From the NCBI RefSeq assembly GCF_000972385.1, contig NZ_JXTE01000052.1, positions 1 to 64,000 on the forward strand: a DNA stretch of 64,000 bases, read 5' to 3'. The position numbers and the translations under genes were made by a program. Under the pieces are notes generated by a model. That model ran no database searches, was not told the origin of the DNA, and saw only the letters and a list, made by a program, of their open reading frames with translations. This document shows positions 33,392 through 40,503 of this stretch, piece by piece; the stretch's first letter is position 1; every line of letters begins with the position of its first letter. The DNA is from Streptomyces sp. WM6386 (GTDB taxonomy: Bacteria; Actinomycetota; Actinomycetes; Streptomycetales; Streptomycetaceae).

Positions 33392-34902
33392 ACGTTCACC
33401 TCTTCCTCGGTCGCTTCGCTCGCTTCGGGCGCCTTGCTGCGGAGCACCTCGTACTCGGCGAGGTCCACGCGCCGCGTCGCGCGCCGGAACTCGGTCGTGG
33501 TCCCCGGCCAGATGGTGGTGTTGCGGCCGCCCGCGTCGAGGTACCAGCTGGTGCAGCCGCCGGTGTTCCACACCGTGCGCTTCATGCGCTCCTGCACCCG
33601 CAGGTTCCAGGCGTGCACGGCGCTCGGCCGGGCGTCGAGGGCGGCGCGGCCGCCGAGGACGTCGAGCTGGCGTACGAAGTCGGCCAGGTAGTTCAGCTGG
33701 GACTCGATCATCAGGATCATCGAGGAGTTCCCGAGCCCGGTGTTGGGCCCGATGATCGTCATCCAGTTGGGGAACCCGGCGGCGGACGCGCCGCGCAGGG
33801 CCTCCATCCCGCCCTTCCAGGCCTCGGCGAGGGTGCGCCCGTCCGCCCCCACGACCCGGTCGGCGATCGGCATGTCGGTCACGTGGAAGCCGGTCCCGAA
33901 GATGATCGCGTCGACCTCGGCCTCGCTGCCGTCGGCGGCGACGAGGGTGGAGCCGCGGACCTCGCTGAGCCCGCTCGCCACCAGGTCGACATTGGGCCGG
34001 GCGAGCGCCGGGTAGTACTCACTGCTCAGCAGGATCCGCTTGCAGCCGATGCGGTAGTCGGGGGTCAGCTTGGCCCGCAGCGCGGGGTCCTTGATGGCAC
34101 GGGCCATGTTGCCCTTGGCCAGCTTCTCGACCAGCCCGAGCTCGCCCGGCCGCTTGGTGAAGGCCTGGACCTGCAACTCCCGGATGCCCCACAGGAGTCC
34201 GCGCCGGGCGTGGGTGGTGAAGGGCAGCTGCTGGTGCAGCCGGCGCTCGAAGCCGGTGATGGGCCGGTCGACGCGGGGCATGACCCAGGGCGGGGTGCGC
34301 TGGAAGAGAGTGAGTTTCTCCGCGAGGGGCTGGATGGCGGGCACGATCTGGATCGCGGAGGCACCCGTCCCGACCATCGCGACCCGCTTGCCGCGCAGGT
34401 CGTAGTCGTGGTCCCAGCGGGCGGAGTGGAAGACCTTGCCGGGGAAGGAGTCCAGCCCCGGGATGTCGGGGGTCTTCGGGTCGGACAGCGGCCCGGTGGC
34501 GGAGACGACGACGTCGGCGGAGAGCCGCCCGCTGCTGGTCTCGATGTCCCAGCGAAGCCGGTCCGCGTCCCAGGTCATCATCTTGACCTCGGAGTCGAAG
34601 CGGAGATGGGGCCGGAGCCGGAAGACGTCGGCGACATGCTCCAGATAGGCCCGGATGTGCTCCTGCCCGGAGAAGGTGCGCGGCCAGTCGGGATTGGGCG
34701 CGAAGGAGAAGGAGTAGAGGTGGGACGGTACGTCACAGGCGCACCCCGGGTAACTGTTGTCCCGCCAGGTGCCCCCGACACTGCCGGCCCGTTCCAGGAC
34801 GACGAAGTCGGTGACACCTTCGCGCCGCAGCCGCACGGCGGCCCCGAGCCCCCCGAACCCGGACCCGATCACCGCCACCCGCACATGCTCGTGCTCGGTC
34901 AT
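33388..34902 (-). CDS. Flavin-containing Baeyer-Villiger-type monooxygenase
   Basis: The 504-residue protein inserts oxygen next to a ketone, making an ester or lactone. It has an FAD Rossmann motif at the N-terminus (VRVAVIGSGFGGLGAAVRL), an NADPH motif in the middle (KRVAMVGTGASAIQIVPAI), and between them the type I BVMO fingerprint FxGxxxHxxxW as FPGKVFHSARWD near residue 160. ATG at 34902 is supported by GGAGG 7 nt upstream. It heads an overlapping three-gene operon with a hydrolase and an SDR, and is divergent from a MerR regulator. Natural substrate unknown; long-chain, cyclic or aromatic ketones are typical for the family. Confidence 0.93.
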   Translation of the reverse strand: MTEHEHVRVAVIGSGFGGLGAAVRLRREGVTDFVVLERAGSVGGTWRDNSYPGCACDVPSHLYSFSFAPNPDWPRTFSGQEHIRAYLEHVADVFRLRPHLRFDSEVKMMTWDADRLRWDIETSSGRLSADVVVSATGPLSDPKTPDIPGLDSFPGKVFHSARWDHDYDLRGKRVAMVGTGASAIQIVPAIQPLAEKLTLFQRTPPWVMPRVDRPITGFERRLHQQLPFTTHARRGLLWGIRELQVQAFTKRPGELGLVEKLAKGNMARAIKDPALRAKLTPDYRIGCKRILLSSEYYPALARPNVDLVASGLSEVRGSTLVAADGSEAEVDAIIFGTGFHVTDMPIADRVVGADGRTLAEAWKGGMEALRGASAAGFPNWMTIIGPNTGLGNSSMILMIESQLNYLADFVRQLDVLGGRAALDARPSAVHAWNLRVQERMKRTVWNTGGCTSWYLDAGGRNTTIWPGTTTEFRRATRRVDLAEYEVLRSKAPEASEATEEEVNV

Positions 34903-34935
34903 CCCGAAGCCTCCACGCATCGCTTTTCGGACTCT

Positions 34936-34951
34936 GCCAGTGAACACTGGC
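34936..34951. promoter_or_regulatory. 16-bp perfect palindrome between BVMO operon and merR
   Basis: GCCAGTG-AA-CACTGGC has perfect 7-bp arms. It lies 33 bp upstream of the BVMO start and 85 bp upstream of the merR start, a natural place for the MerR-family protein to act on the operon. MerR operators usually sit in a 19-20-bp promoter spacer; I cannot pin the hexamers. Confidence 0.7.
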
Positions 34952-35036
34952 GCAATGGGAGGGTAGGACAGCTCCTTACCGATGGGTAGGGGGCGGGGCC
35001 AGGAAAGTTACCGGAGGTACAACATAGGCTGCGGGC

Positions 35037-35681
35037 GTGACCGAGAAGCGCGAGTACCGCATGGAGGAGTTGGCCCGCCTGGCCGGCATCACGCCGCGCA
35101 CCCTGCGCTTCTACCGCGAACGCAAACTGATCCCGCCGCCCCGCCGCGAGGGCCGTATCGCCTGGTACGACGACCACCACCTGGCCCGGCTGCGCACCAT
35201 CGCCGCCCTCCTGGAACGCGGCCACACCCTCACCGGCATCGCGGAACTGGCGGAAGCCCTCGACCACGGCCGGGACGTCGCCGACCTCCTGGGCGTGGCC
35301 ACCCCCACGGAAGAGGAACCGGTCCGCCTCACCCCCGAGGAGCTCGCCGCCCGCTTCGAGGGCCAGGTCACCACGGACAACCTCGCCGCCGCGCTGGAGC
35401 TGGGCTACCTCGGCACCGACGGCGACGAGATCGTCCACATCAGCCGCCGCCTCCTCGACGTCTCCTCCGCCCTGGTCGCCGAGGGCATCCCCCTCGCCGA
35501 GGTCCTGGCAGCGGGCAAACGCGTCCGCGCACACGTCGACGACCTGGCCGAGATGTTCGCCGAACTGGTCCTCCGCCACGCCACCGAGAACGACATGCAA
35601 CGCCTGCGGCCCCTCGCGAGAAGCGTGGTGGAGGCGGAGCTTTCACTGGCGTTGGACCGGCGGTTGCGGAAGCGGGGCTGA
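35037..35681 (+). CDS. MerR-family transcriptional regulator
   Basis: The 214-residue regulator has a winged HTH at the N-terminus: YRMEELARLAGITPRTLRFYRERKLIPPPRREGRIAWYDDHHLARL (in segments, about 8-53), a dimerisation helix (RTIAALLERGHTLTGIAELAEALD), and a large C-terminal helical domain (about 95-210) likely to bind a ligand rather than a metal; it has no Cys. GTG start at 35037. Divergent from the BVMO-hydrolase-SDR operon, which it probably controls through the palindrome at 34936-34951. Confidence 0.92.
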   Translation: MTEKREYRMEELARLAGITPRTLRFYRERKLIPPPRREGRIAWYDDHHLARLRTIAALLERGHTLTGIAELAEALDHGRDVADLLGVATPTEEEPVRLTPEELAARFEGQVTTDNLAAALELGYLGTDGDEIVHISRRLLDVSSALVAEGIPLAEVLAAGKRVRAHVDDLAEMFAELVLRHATENDMQRLRPLARSVVEAELSLALDRRLRKRG

Positions 35682-35699
35682 CTTCTCCCGGACCTGTGG

Positions 35700-36152
35700 T
35701 CAGTCGGATGGCCGGTCGGAGGCGTCCATCCGCCTCCACACCGGGAAGACCACCGGGCAGAGCGTGGCCAGCAGATACAGCCCGCCGAACGCCGACATCG
35801 CCGTGGACAGACCGTCCGTCTCCGTGACGAAGCCCGCCGCAAGTCCCCCCAAGGGCGTGATCACTAGTACGGAGGCGGTCCTCGCGCTGAGCACACGGCT
35901 GAGCAGTTCCGCGGGCACCGTCTCGTACATCACCGTGGCCATGATCGGATTGAGCACACCACAGGCCAACCCCTCGATGGCCATCATCACGGCCAGCGGA
36001 GCGAAGGTGCCGGTGAACGCCGCCACCACGAAGCGGGGCATGCCGACAACGAGGAACGCGACCGTGAACACGCCAAGGGACGGTCGGGCGGCGGACCCGA
36101 GCGGCTGGCCGGACCGGACACCGCCCGCTTGACGTTCACGGTCCGGTCGCAT
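35700..36152 (-). pseudogene. C-terminal remnant of an MFS transporter
   Basis: About 130 residues match only the last third of a major facilitator superfamily transporter: LGVFTVAFLVVGMPRFVVAAF, MAIEGLACGVLNPIMATVMY, ETVPAELLSRVLSARTASVL and LSTAMSAFGGLYLLATLCPV, i.e. three or four of twelve helices. The first 20 or so residues of the frame are not MFS-like, and farther upstream the frame enters the xthA terminator. The gene therefore lost its 5' two-thirds. MFS proteins with this C-terminus are typical efflux pumps of Streptomyces. Confidence 0.7.
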
Positions 36153-36173
36153 TCCTGATGCGCCCTGCAACAC

Positions 36174-36209
36174 GTGTGGGGTGTGCCAGATGCCGGCACA
36201 CCCCCACAC
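36174..36209. terminator. Hairpin terminator of the exonuclease III gene
   Basis: GTGTGGGGTGTGCC (36174-36187) pairs with GGCACACCCCCACAC (36195-36209) with one bulged C. It lies 6 bp past the xthA stop on the minus strand. Confidence 0.8.
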
Positions 36210-36215
36210 CCCATG

Positions 36216-37019
36216 TCATTTGTCGAAGACGACCGTCACTGGAGCATGGTCCGACCACCGCTCGTCATAGCTCGCGGCCCGCTCCACGAACGCCTTGACC
36301 GCCTTGCCGGCAAGCCCCAGGGTCGCGACGGCGAGATCGATCCGCCAACCTGTATCCCGCTCGAAGGCCCGCCCCCGATACGACCACCACGAGTACGGCC
36401 CCTCGACATCGGGATGCAGCGCCCGCACGACATCGACGTACCCGCCGTCCGCCGCATCGAAGACCTGCGTCAGCCACTCCCGCTCCTCCGGCAGGAACCC
36501 GGAGTTCTTCTGGTTGGCGCGCCAGTTCTTCAGGTCGGCCGGCTGGTGGGCGATGTTCCAGTCGCCGCAGACGACGACCTCGCGGCCGTCGGCGGCGGCG
36601 CGCTCGCGCAGGCCCTTGAGATACGTCAGGAACTCGCCCATGAAGCGGATCTTCTCGTCCTGCCGCTCGGTGCCGACCTCGCCGGAGGGGAGGTAGAGGG
36701 AGGCGACGGTGACGCCGGGGAGGTCGGCCTCGACGTAGCGGCCGCTGGTGTCGAACTCCGACGAGCCGAAGCCGATCCGGACGCGGTCGGGCTCGCGGCG
36801 GGTGTAGAGGGAGACGCCGGCGCGGCCCTTGGCGGCGGCGGGCGCGTGCACCACGTGCCAGCCGTCGGGGGTGCGGACCTCCTCGGGCAGCTGCTGCGGC
36901 TCGGCGCGTACCTCCTGGAGGCACAGCACATCGGCGGAGGTGTCCGCGAGCCACTCCACGAAGCCCTTCTTCGCGGCGGCGCGCAGTCCGTTCACATTCA
37001 CAGAGGTCACAGTGAGCAC
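36216..37019 (-). CDS. xthA: Exodeoxyribonuclease III family (AP endonuclease)
   Basis: The 267-residue nuclease processes abasic sites and 3' ends in base-excision repair. It shows TVTSVNVNGLRAAAKKGF, the metal-binding Glu36 in VLCLQEVRA, the catalytic Asp-x-Asn in VVVCGDWNIAHQPAD at about 152-154, SWWSYRGRAFERDTGWRIDL, and the C-terminal SDHAPVTV with the catalytic His. GTG at 37019 gives VLTVTSVNVN; an internal GTG at 37010 is an alternative. The longer frame to 37529 is antisense to the next gene. It may be one of several Xth paralogues typical of Streptomyces. Confidence 0.93.
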   Translation of the reverse strand: MLTVTSVNVNGLRAAAKKGFVEWLADTSADVLCLQEVRAEPQQLPEEVRTPDGWHVVHAPAAAKGRAGVSLYTRREPDRVRIGFGSSEFDTSGRYVEADLPGVTVASLYLPSGEVGTERQDEKIRFMGEFLTYLKGLRERAAADGREVVVCGDWNIAHQPADLKNWRANQKNSGFLPEEREWLTQVFDAADGGYVDVVRALHPDVEGPYSWWSYRGRAFERDTGWRIDLAVATLGLAGKAVKAFVERAASYDERWSDHAPVTVVFDK

Positions 37020-37085
37020 TCCGGCACGATACCGGCAGACTGGACTGGATCCCGTTCTGGAATGCATTGATATACGGTAGGAAGC

Positions 37086-37562
37086 ATGAATATCCGTCGC
37101 GTCTCCTTCGACCACCCCGACGCCGTGAAGCTCAACGACCAGGTCCAGGCCGAGTACGCCGTCCGCTACGGCGACGACGGCGACGCCACGCACATGGATC
37201 CGGCCCACTTCGAACCGCCGAACGGCGCCTACCTCATCGCGTACGACGAGAGCGACGCCCCCGTCGCCACGGGCGGCTGGCGTGTCCAGGACGCCAACGA
37301 GGAGGGGAACCGCGACGGCGACGCCGAGGTCAAGCGGATGTACGTCACGGAGCAGGTGCGGGGCAGAGGGCTCGCCCGGCGCATATTGACGGCACTGGAG
37401 GATGACGCCCGGGCGGCGGGCCGGGTCCGCATGGTCCTGGAGACCGGCGACAAGCAGCCGGAGGCCATCGCGCTGTACACCTCCAGCGGCTACGAGCCGT
37501 GCGAGAAGTTCGGCTACTACCGGCACCACGAGGCGAGCCGCTGCTTCGCGAAGGCCCTCTGA
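37086..37562 (+). CDS. GNAT-family N-acetyltransferase
   Basis: The 158-residue protein has the GNAT acetyl-CoA fold: AEVKRMYVTEQVRGRGLARRILTALEDDARAAG, with the R/QxxGxG/A loop as QVRGRGLA near residue 92, and the late strand MVLETGDKQPEAIALYTSSGYEP typical of GNATs. Substrate unknown. ATG at 37086. It is divergent from xthA (66 bp apart) and ends 15 bp before the convergent response regulator stop. Confidence 0.92.
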   Translation: MNIRRVSFDHPDAVKLNDQVQAEYAVRYGDDGDATHMDPAHFEPPNGAYLIAYDESDAPVATGGWRVQDANEEGNRDGDAEVKRMYVTEQVRGRGLARRILTALEDDARAAGRVRMVLETGDKQPEAIALYTSSGYEPCEKFGYYRHHEASRCFAKAL

Positions 37563-37577
37563 GAAGTCCCGCGGCGG

Positions 37578-38237
37578 TCAGCTTCTGAGGTACGCGAGCA
37601 CCGCCAGCACCCGCCGGTGGGTGTCGTCGGCCGGCGGCAGGTCCAGCTTGGTGAGGATCGAGCCGATGTGCTTGCCCACGGCCGCGTCCGACACCACCAG
37701 CGCCTTGGCGATCGCGCCGTTCGACTTGCCCTCGGCTATCAGCCCCAGCACCTCCCGCTCGCGCGGGCTGAGCCGGGCGAGCGGATCCCGGCGGCGACGC
37801 AGCAGTTGTCGTACGACTTCGGGGTCCACGACCGTGCCGCCGGCCGCCACCTCCCGCAGCGCGTCCACGAACTCCTCGACCTGGCCCACCCGGTCCTTGA
37901 GCAGATAGCCGACACCGGTCCCGTCGCCGGAGTCGAGGAGCTCGGCCGCGTATGCCCGCTGCACGTACTGGCTGAGCACCAGGACCGGCAGCCCGGGCCG
38001 CTCCTCACGCAGCTTCACGGCCGCGTGCAGCCCTTCGTCCTGGAAGCCGGGCGGCATCCGGACGTCCGTCACGACCACGTCGGGCGCGTGCTCGGCGGCC
38101 GCCGCGAGGAGCGCGTCCGCGTCGCCGACGGCCGCGACCACCTCGTACCCGAACCGCGTGAGCAGCCCGACGAGTCCGTCGCGCAGCAGCACGCTGTCCT
38201 CGGCGAGGACTATGCGCAGGGCTCGGTCGGCCGGCAA
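37578..38237 (-). CDS. NarL/LuxR-family response regulator
   Basis: The 219-residue regulator has a receiver domain with phospho-acceptor Asp58 (DVVVTDVRMPPG), the acidic pair in VLAEDS, Lys112 in GYLLKDRV, and a C-terminal LuxR helix-turn-helix (LSPREREVLGLIAEGKSNGAIAKALVVSDAAVGKHIGSIL, in segments). No ATG or GTG lies at the right place; the best start is TTG at 38237, with GGAG 5 nt upstream inside the kinase coding end, so the genes overlap by 28 bp. It is partner to the histidine kinase just upstream. Confidence 0.9.
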   Translation of the reverse strand: MPADRALRIVLAEDSVLLRDGLVGLLTRFGYEVVAAVGDADALLAAAAEHAPDVVVTDVRMPPGFQDEGLHAAVKLREERPGLPVLVLSQYVQRAYAAELLDSGDGTGVGYLLKDRVGQVEEFVDALREVAAGGTVVDPEVVRQLLRRRRDPLARLSPREREVLGLIAEGKSNGAIAKALVVSDAAVGKHIGSILTKLDLPPADDTHRRVLAVLAYLRS

Positions 38238-39478
38238 GGGATCTCCACTCGCAGCAGGGTCGGTCCACCCGGCGGGCTGGACAGGGAAAGTCTGCCATCG
38301 AGCACTGACACCCGGTCGGCGAGACCGGTGAGCCCGGTGCCGTTCGCGCTGGAGGCGCCGCCGCGTCCGTCGTCTCGAATGTCCAGCCTCAGCCGTCCGT
38401 CCGCATGTCCGCCACTGACGGTCGCCCGGCTCGCCCCGCTGTGCTTGGCCACATTGGCGAGGGCCTCGCAGACGACGAAGTACGCGGCGGTCTCGACCGG
38501 TTGGGGCAGACGCCCGGCGATGTCCAGCTCCACGTCCACCGGGACCGGGCTCCGGTCCGCCGCATCCGCGACGGCGGCTTCCAGTCCGTAGTCGGCGAGG
38601 ACCTTGGGGTGGATGCCGTGGATGAGTTCGCGCAGTTCCGCGAGGACCTTCTCGGCCTCCCCGTGCGCCGTGGCGAGTTGGTCGGCGAGGGGGCCGGGCG
38701 GGGCGTCCAGGCGGGCGAGACCGAGCGTCATGGTGAGCGCGACGAGGCGCTGCTGGGCGCCGTCGTGCAGGTCGCGTTCGATACGGCGGCGTTCCGCCTC
38801 GAAGGCGTCCACCAACCGGACACGGGAGCGGACGAGTTCGGTGACCCGGTCGCTGTCCCCGGAGGCGCCGAGCAGGGCCTTCGCGACCTCGCCGCGCGCC
38901 CCGGCGGCCAGCCCGAGGGCGTACGCACCCACGAGCAGCAGCGGCACCCCGGCCGCCGCGACCCCGAAGGCGGTCGGCCAGGTGTCGACCGTCCACAGCT
39001 TGACGACCTTCGCCTCGCCGTCGGCGGCGACCAGCAGCGGCGTGGCCAGCAGGAACAGCGGCACCCCGGCGGCGAAGGCCACCACGAGCGCGTCCAGCGG
39101 CCACAGCACGAGACCGAGCAGCACGGCGTACGCCAACTCCCGCCAGGTGGCAGCCTCTTTGAGCCGCACGGTGAGCCACCTGGTGAGTCCGGGCGCGTCG
39201 GGCACCCGGTGCTGGGCGAGCGGCACCGGCCCCACCCCCGCCAGCCGCAGCCGCCACCGCTCGGCGGCGGCCACGGGGATCCCGCACAGCGCGGTGAGTA
39301 CGAGCAGCGGCAGTCCGACGAGCACGACGGCCGTGGCGCCGCCCACGACGGCCCCCGCGACGATCACCACCAGCACGACCGACCCGAACACCGCCCCGCT
39401 CGCCAGGAACGCGACCGAACGCCACGGCCACGCCGACCTCAGATATCCACGCCTGCTCAGCGCCCGCCACACCGTCAT
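38210..39478 (-). CDS. Sensor histidine kinase, HisKA_3 type
   Basis: The 422-residue kinase has a membrane sensor region with five or six helices (about 25-215) resembling the putative sensor domain of actinobacterial LiaS/DesK-like kinases. The phospho-acceptor His lies in RRRIERDLHDGAQQRLVAL near residue 237, the N-box in VVCEALANVAKHSGASRAT, and the G-box in IRDDGRGGASSANGTGLTGLADR. ATG at 39478 (MTVWRAL) is taken; GTG at 39487 is also possible. It is divergent from the MacB-like ABC transporter, which the two-component system probably controls, a common arrangement for antibiotic or peptide sensing. Confidence 0.92.
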   Translation of the reverse strand: MTVWRALSRRGYLRSAWPWRSVAFLASGAVFGSVVLVVIVAGAVVGGATAVVLVGLPLLVLTALCGIPVAAAERWRLRLAGVGPVPLAQHRVPDAPGLTRWLTVRLKEAATWRELAYAVLLGLVLWPLDALVVAFAAGVPLFLLATPLLVAADGEAKVVKLWTVDTWPTAFGVAAAGVPLLLVGAYALGLAAGARGEVAKALLGASGDSDRVTELVRSRVRLVDAFEAERRRIERDLHDGAQQRLVALTMTLGLARLDAPPGPLADQLATAHGEAEKVLAELRELIHGIHPKVLADYGLEAAVADAADRSPVPVDVELDIAGRLPQPVETAAYFVVCEALANVAKHSGASRATVSGGHADGRLRLDIRDDGRGGASSANGTGLTGLADRVSVLDGRLSLSSPPGGPTLLRVEIPCRPTEPCA

Positions 39479-39618
39479 GGAGATCACGGTAGAAGACGGG
39501 TGCGGGCGGACGTAATCCGTCCTGACAGACATCCGGGGGTATGCCTGGCCCTACCCCAAGTCTCGGTCCTGCCGCACTGATTCGCGGGGCGGCGGCGCGG
39601 TTTCGTAGAGCTCTCTTC

Positions 39619-39661
39619 GACTTAATGAGGGCCGTCGGCCTTCTGCGGACTTAATGAGGGC
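39619..39661 (+). repeat. 14-bp direct repeat upstream of the ABC transporter
   Basis: GACTTAATGAGGGC occurs at 39619-39632 and 39648-39661, starts 29 bp apart. The second copy contains the ribosome site GAGGG just before the ATG at 39664. AT-rich CTTAAT is rare in this genome. The copies may be binding sites for the neighbouring LuxR-type regulator, or a local duplication of the leader. Confidence 0.8.
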
Positions 39662-39663
39662 AG

Positions 39664-40503
39664 ATGACAGACCACGCGATCCGACTGACCTCCGTCATCA
39701 GGCGGTACGGCGAGGGCGACGGCGGCGTGACCGCGCTCGACGGTGTCTCGCTCGGCTTCGGACCGGGCACGTTCACCGCCGTCATGGGGCCGTCCGGCTC
39801 CGGCAAGTCGACGCTGCTGCAGTGCGCGGCCGGACTGGACCGGCCGACGTCGGGCTCGGTGCGGATCGGTGGCACGGAACTGACCGGGCTGAGCGAACGG
39901 CGGCTGACCCTGCTGCGCCGCGAACGCATCGGCTTCGTCTTCCAGTCGTACAACCTCCTGCCCTCCCTGACCGCCGAACAGAACGTCCTCCTGCCGCTGC
40001 GGCTGGCCGGTCGGCGGGTAGCGAAGGCACGCGCGCGTGAGGCGTTGCGGCGGGTGGGGCTCGGTGAACGGGCCCGGCACCGGCCCGACCGGCTGTCCGG
40101 CGGCCAGCAGCAGCGCGTCGCCCTGGCCCGCGCGTTGATCCCCCGCCCCGACGTGCTGTTCGCGGACGAGCCGACGGGTGCGCTGGACTCCGCCGCCGGG
40201 CGTGAGGTGCTGTCCTTGCTGCGCTCACTGGTCGACACCGAGGACCGCACGATCGTGATGGTCACGCATGATCCGGTGGCCGCGTCGTACGCCGACCGCG
40301 TGGTCTTCCTGGTCGACGGGCACGTGCACGGGGAGGTGGTGGGGGCGTCGGCGGGGGAGATCGCGGCGCGTGTGACGTCGCTGGAGACGGGGGCGTCGGC
40401 GGGGGGCTCGGAGGTCGGTGCGGCGGAGGCCGGTGCCTCGGTGACCAAGGCTCCGGGGACCAAGCCTTCGGGAACCGGTGCCTCGGAGGTCGTCCCGTGC
40501 TGA
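39664..40503 (+). CDS. ABC transporter ATP-binding protein, MacB/LolD-like
   Basis: The 279-residue ATPase has Walker A MGPSGSGKSTLLQC at about 41, Q-loop GFVFQSYNLLPSLT, signature LSGGQQQRVALARAL, Walker B VLFADEPTGALD and H-loop VMVTHDP. This combination is the MacB type that powers mechanotransmission through an FtsX-like permease. A C-terminal extension of about 40 residues is low-complexity (Gly, Ala, Ser, Thr, Lys) and absent from most homologues. ATG at 39664 has GAGGG only 3 nt upstream. Its stop overlaps the permease start. Likely exports or removes antimicrobial peptides or lipids sensed by the adjacent kinase. Confidence 0.93.
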   Translation: MTDHAIRLTSVIRRYGEGDGGVTALDGVSLGFGPGTFTAVMGPSGSGKSTLLQCAAGLDRPTSGSVRIGGTELTGLSERRLTLLRRERIGFVFQSYNLLPSLTAEQNVLLPLRLAGRRVAKARAREALRRVGLGERARHRPDRLSGGQQQRVALARALIPRPDVLFADEPTGALDSAAGREVLSLLRSLVDTEDRTIVMVTHDPVAASYADRVVFLVDGHVHGEVVGASAGEIAARVTSLETGASAGGSEVGAAEAGASVTKAPGTKPSGTGASEVVPC

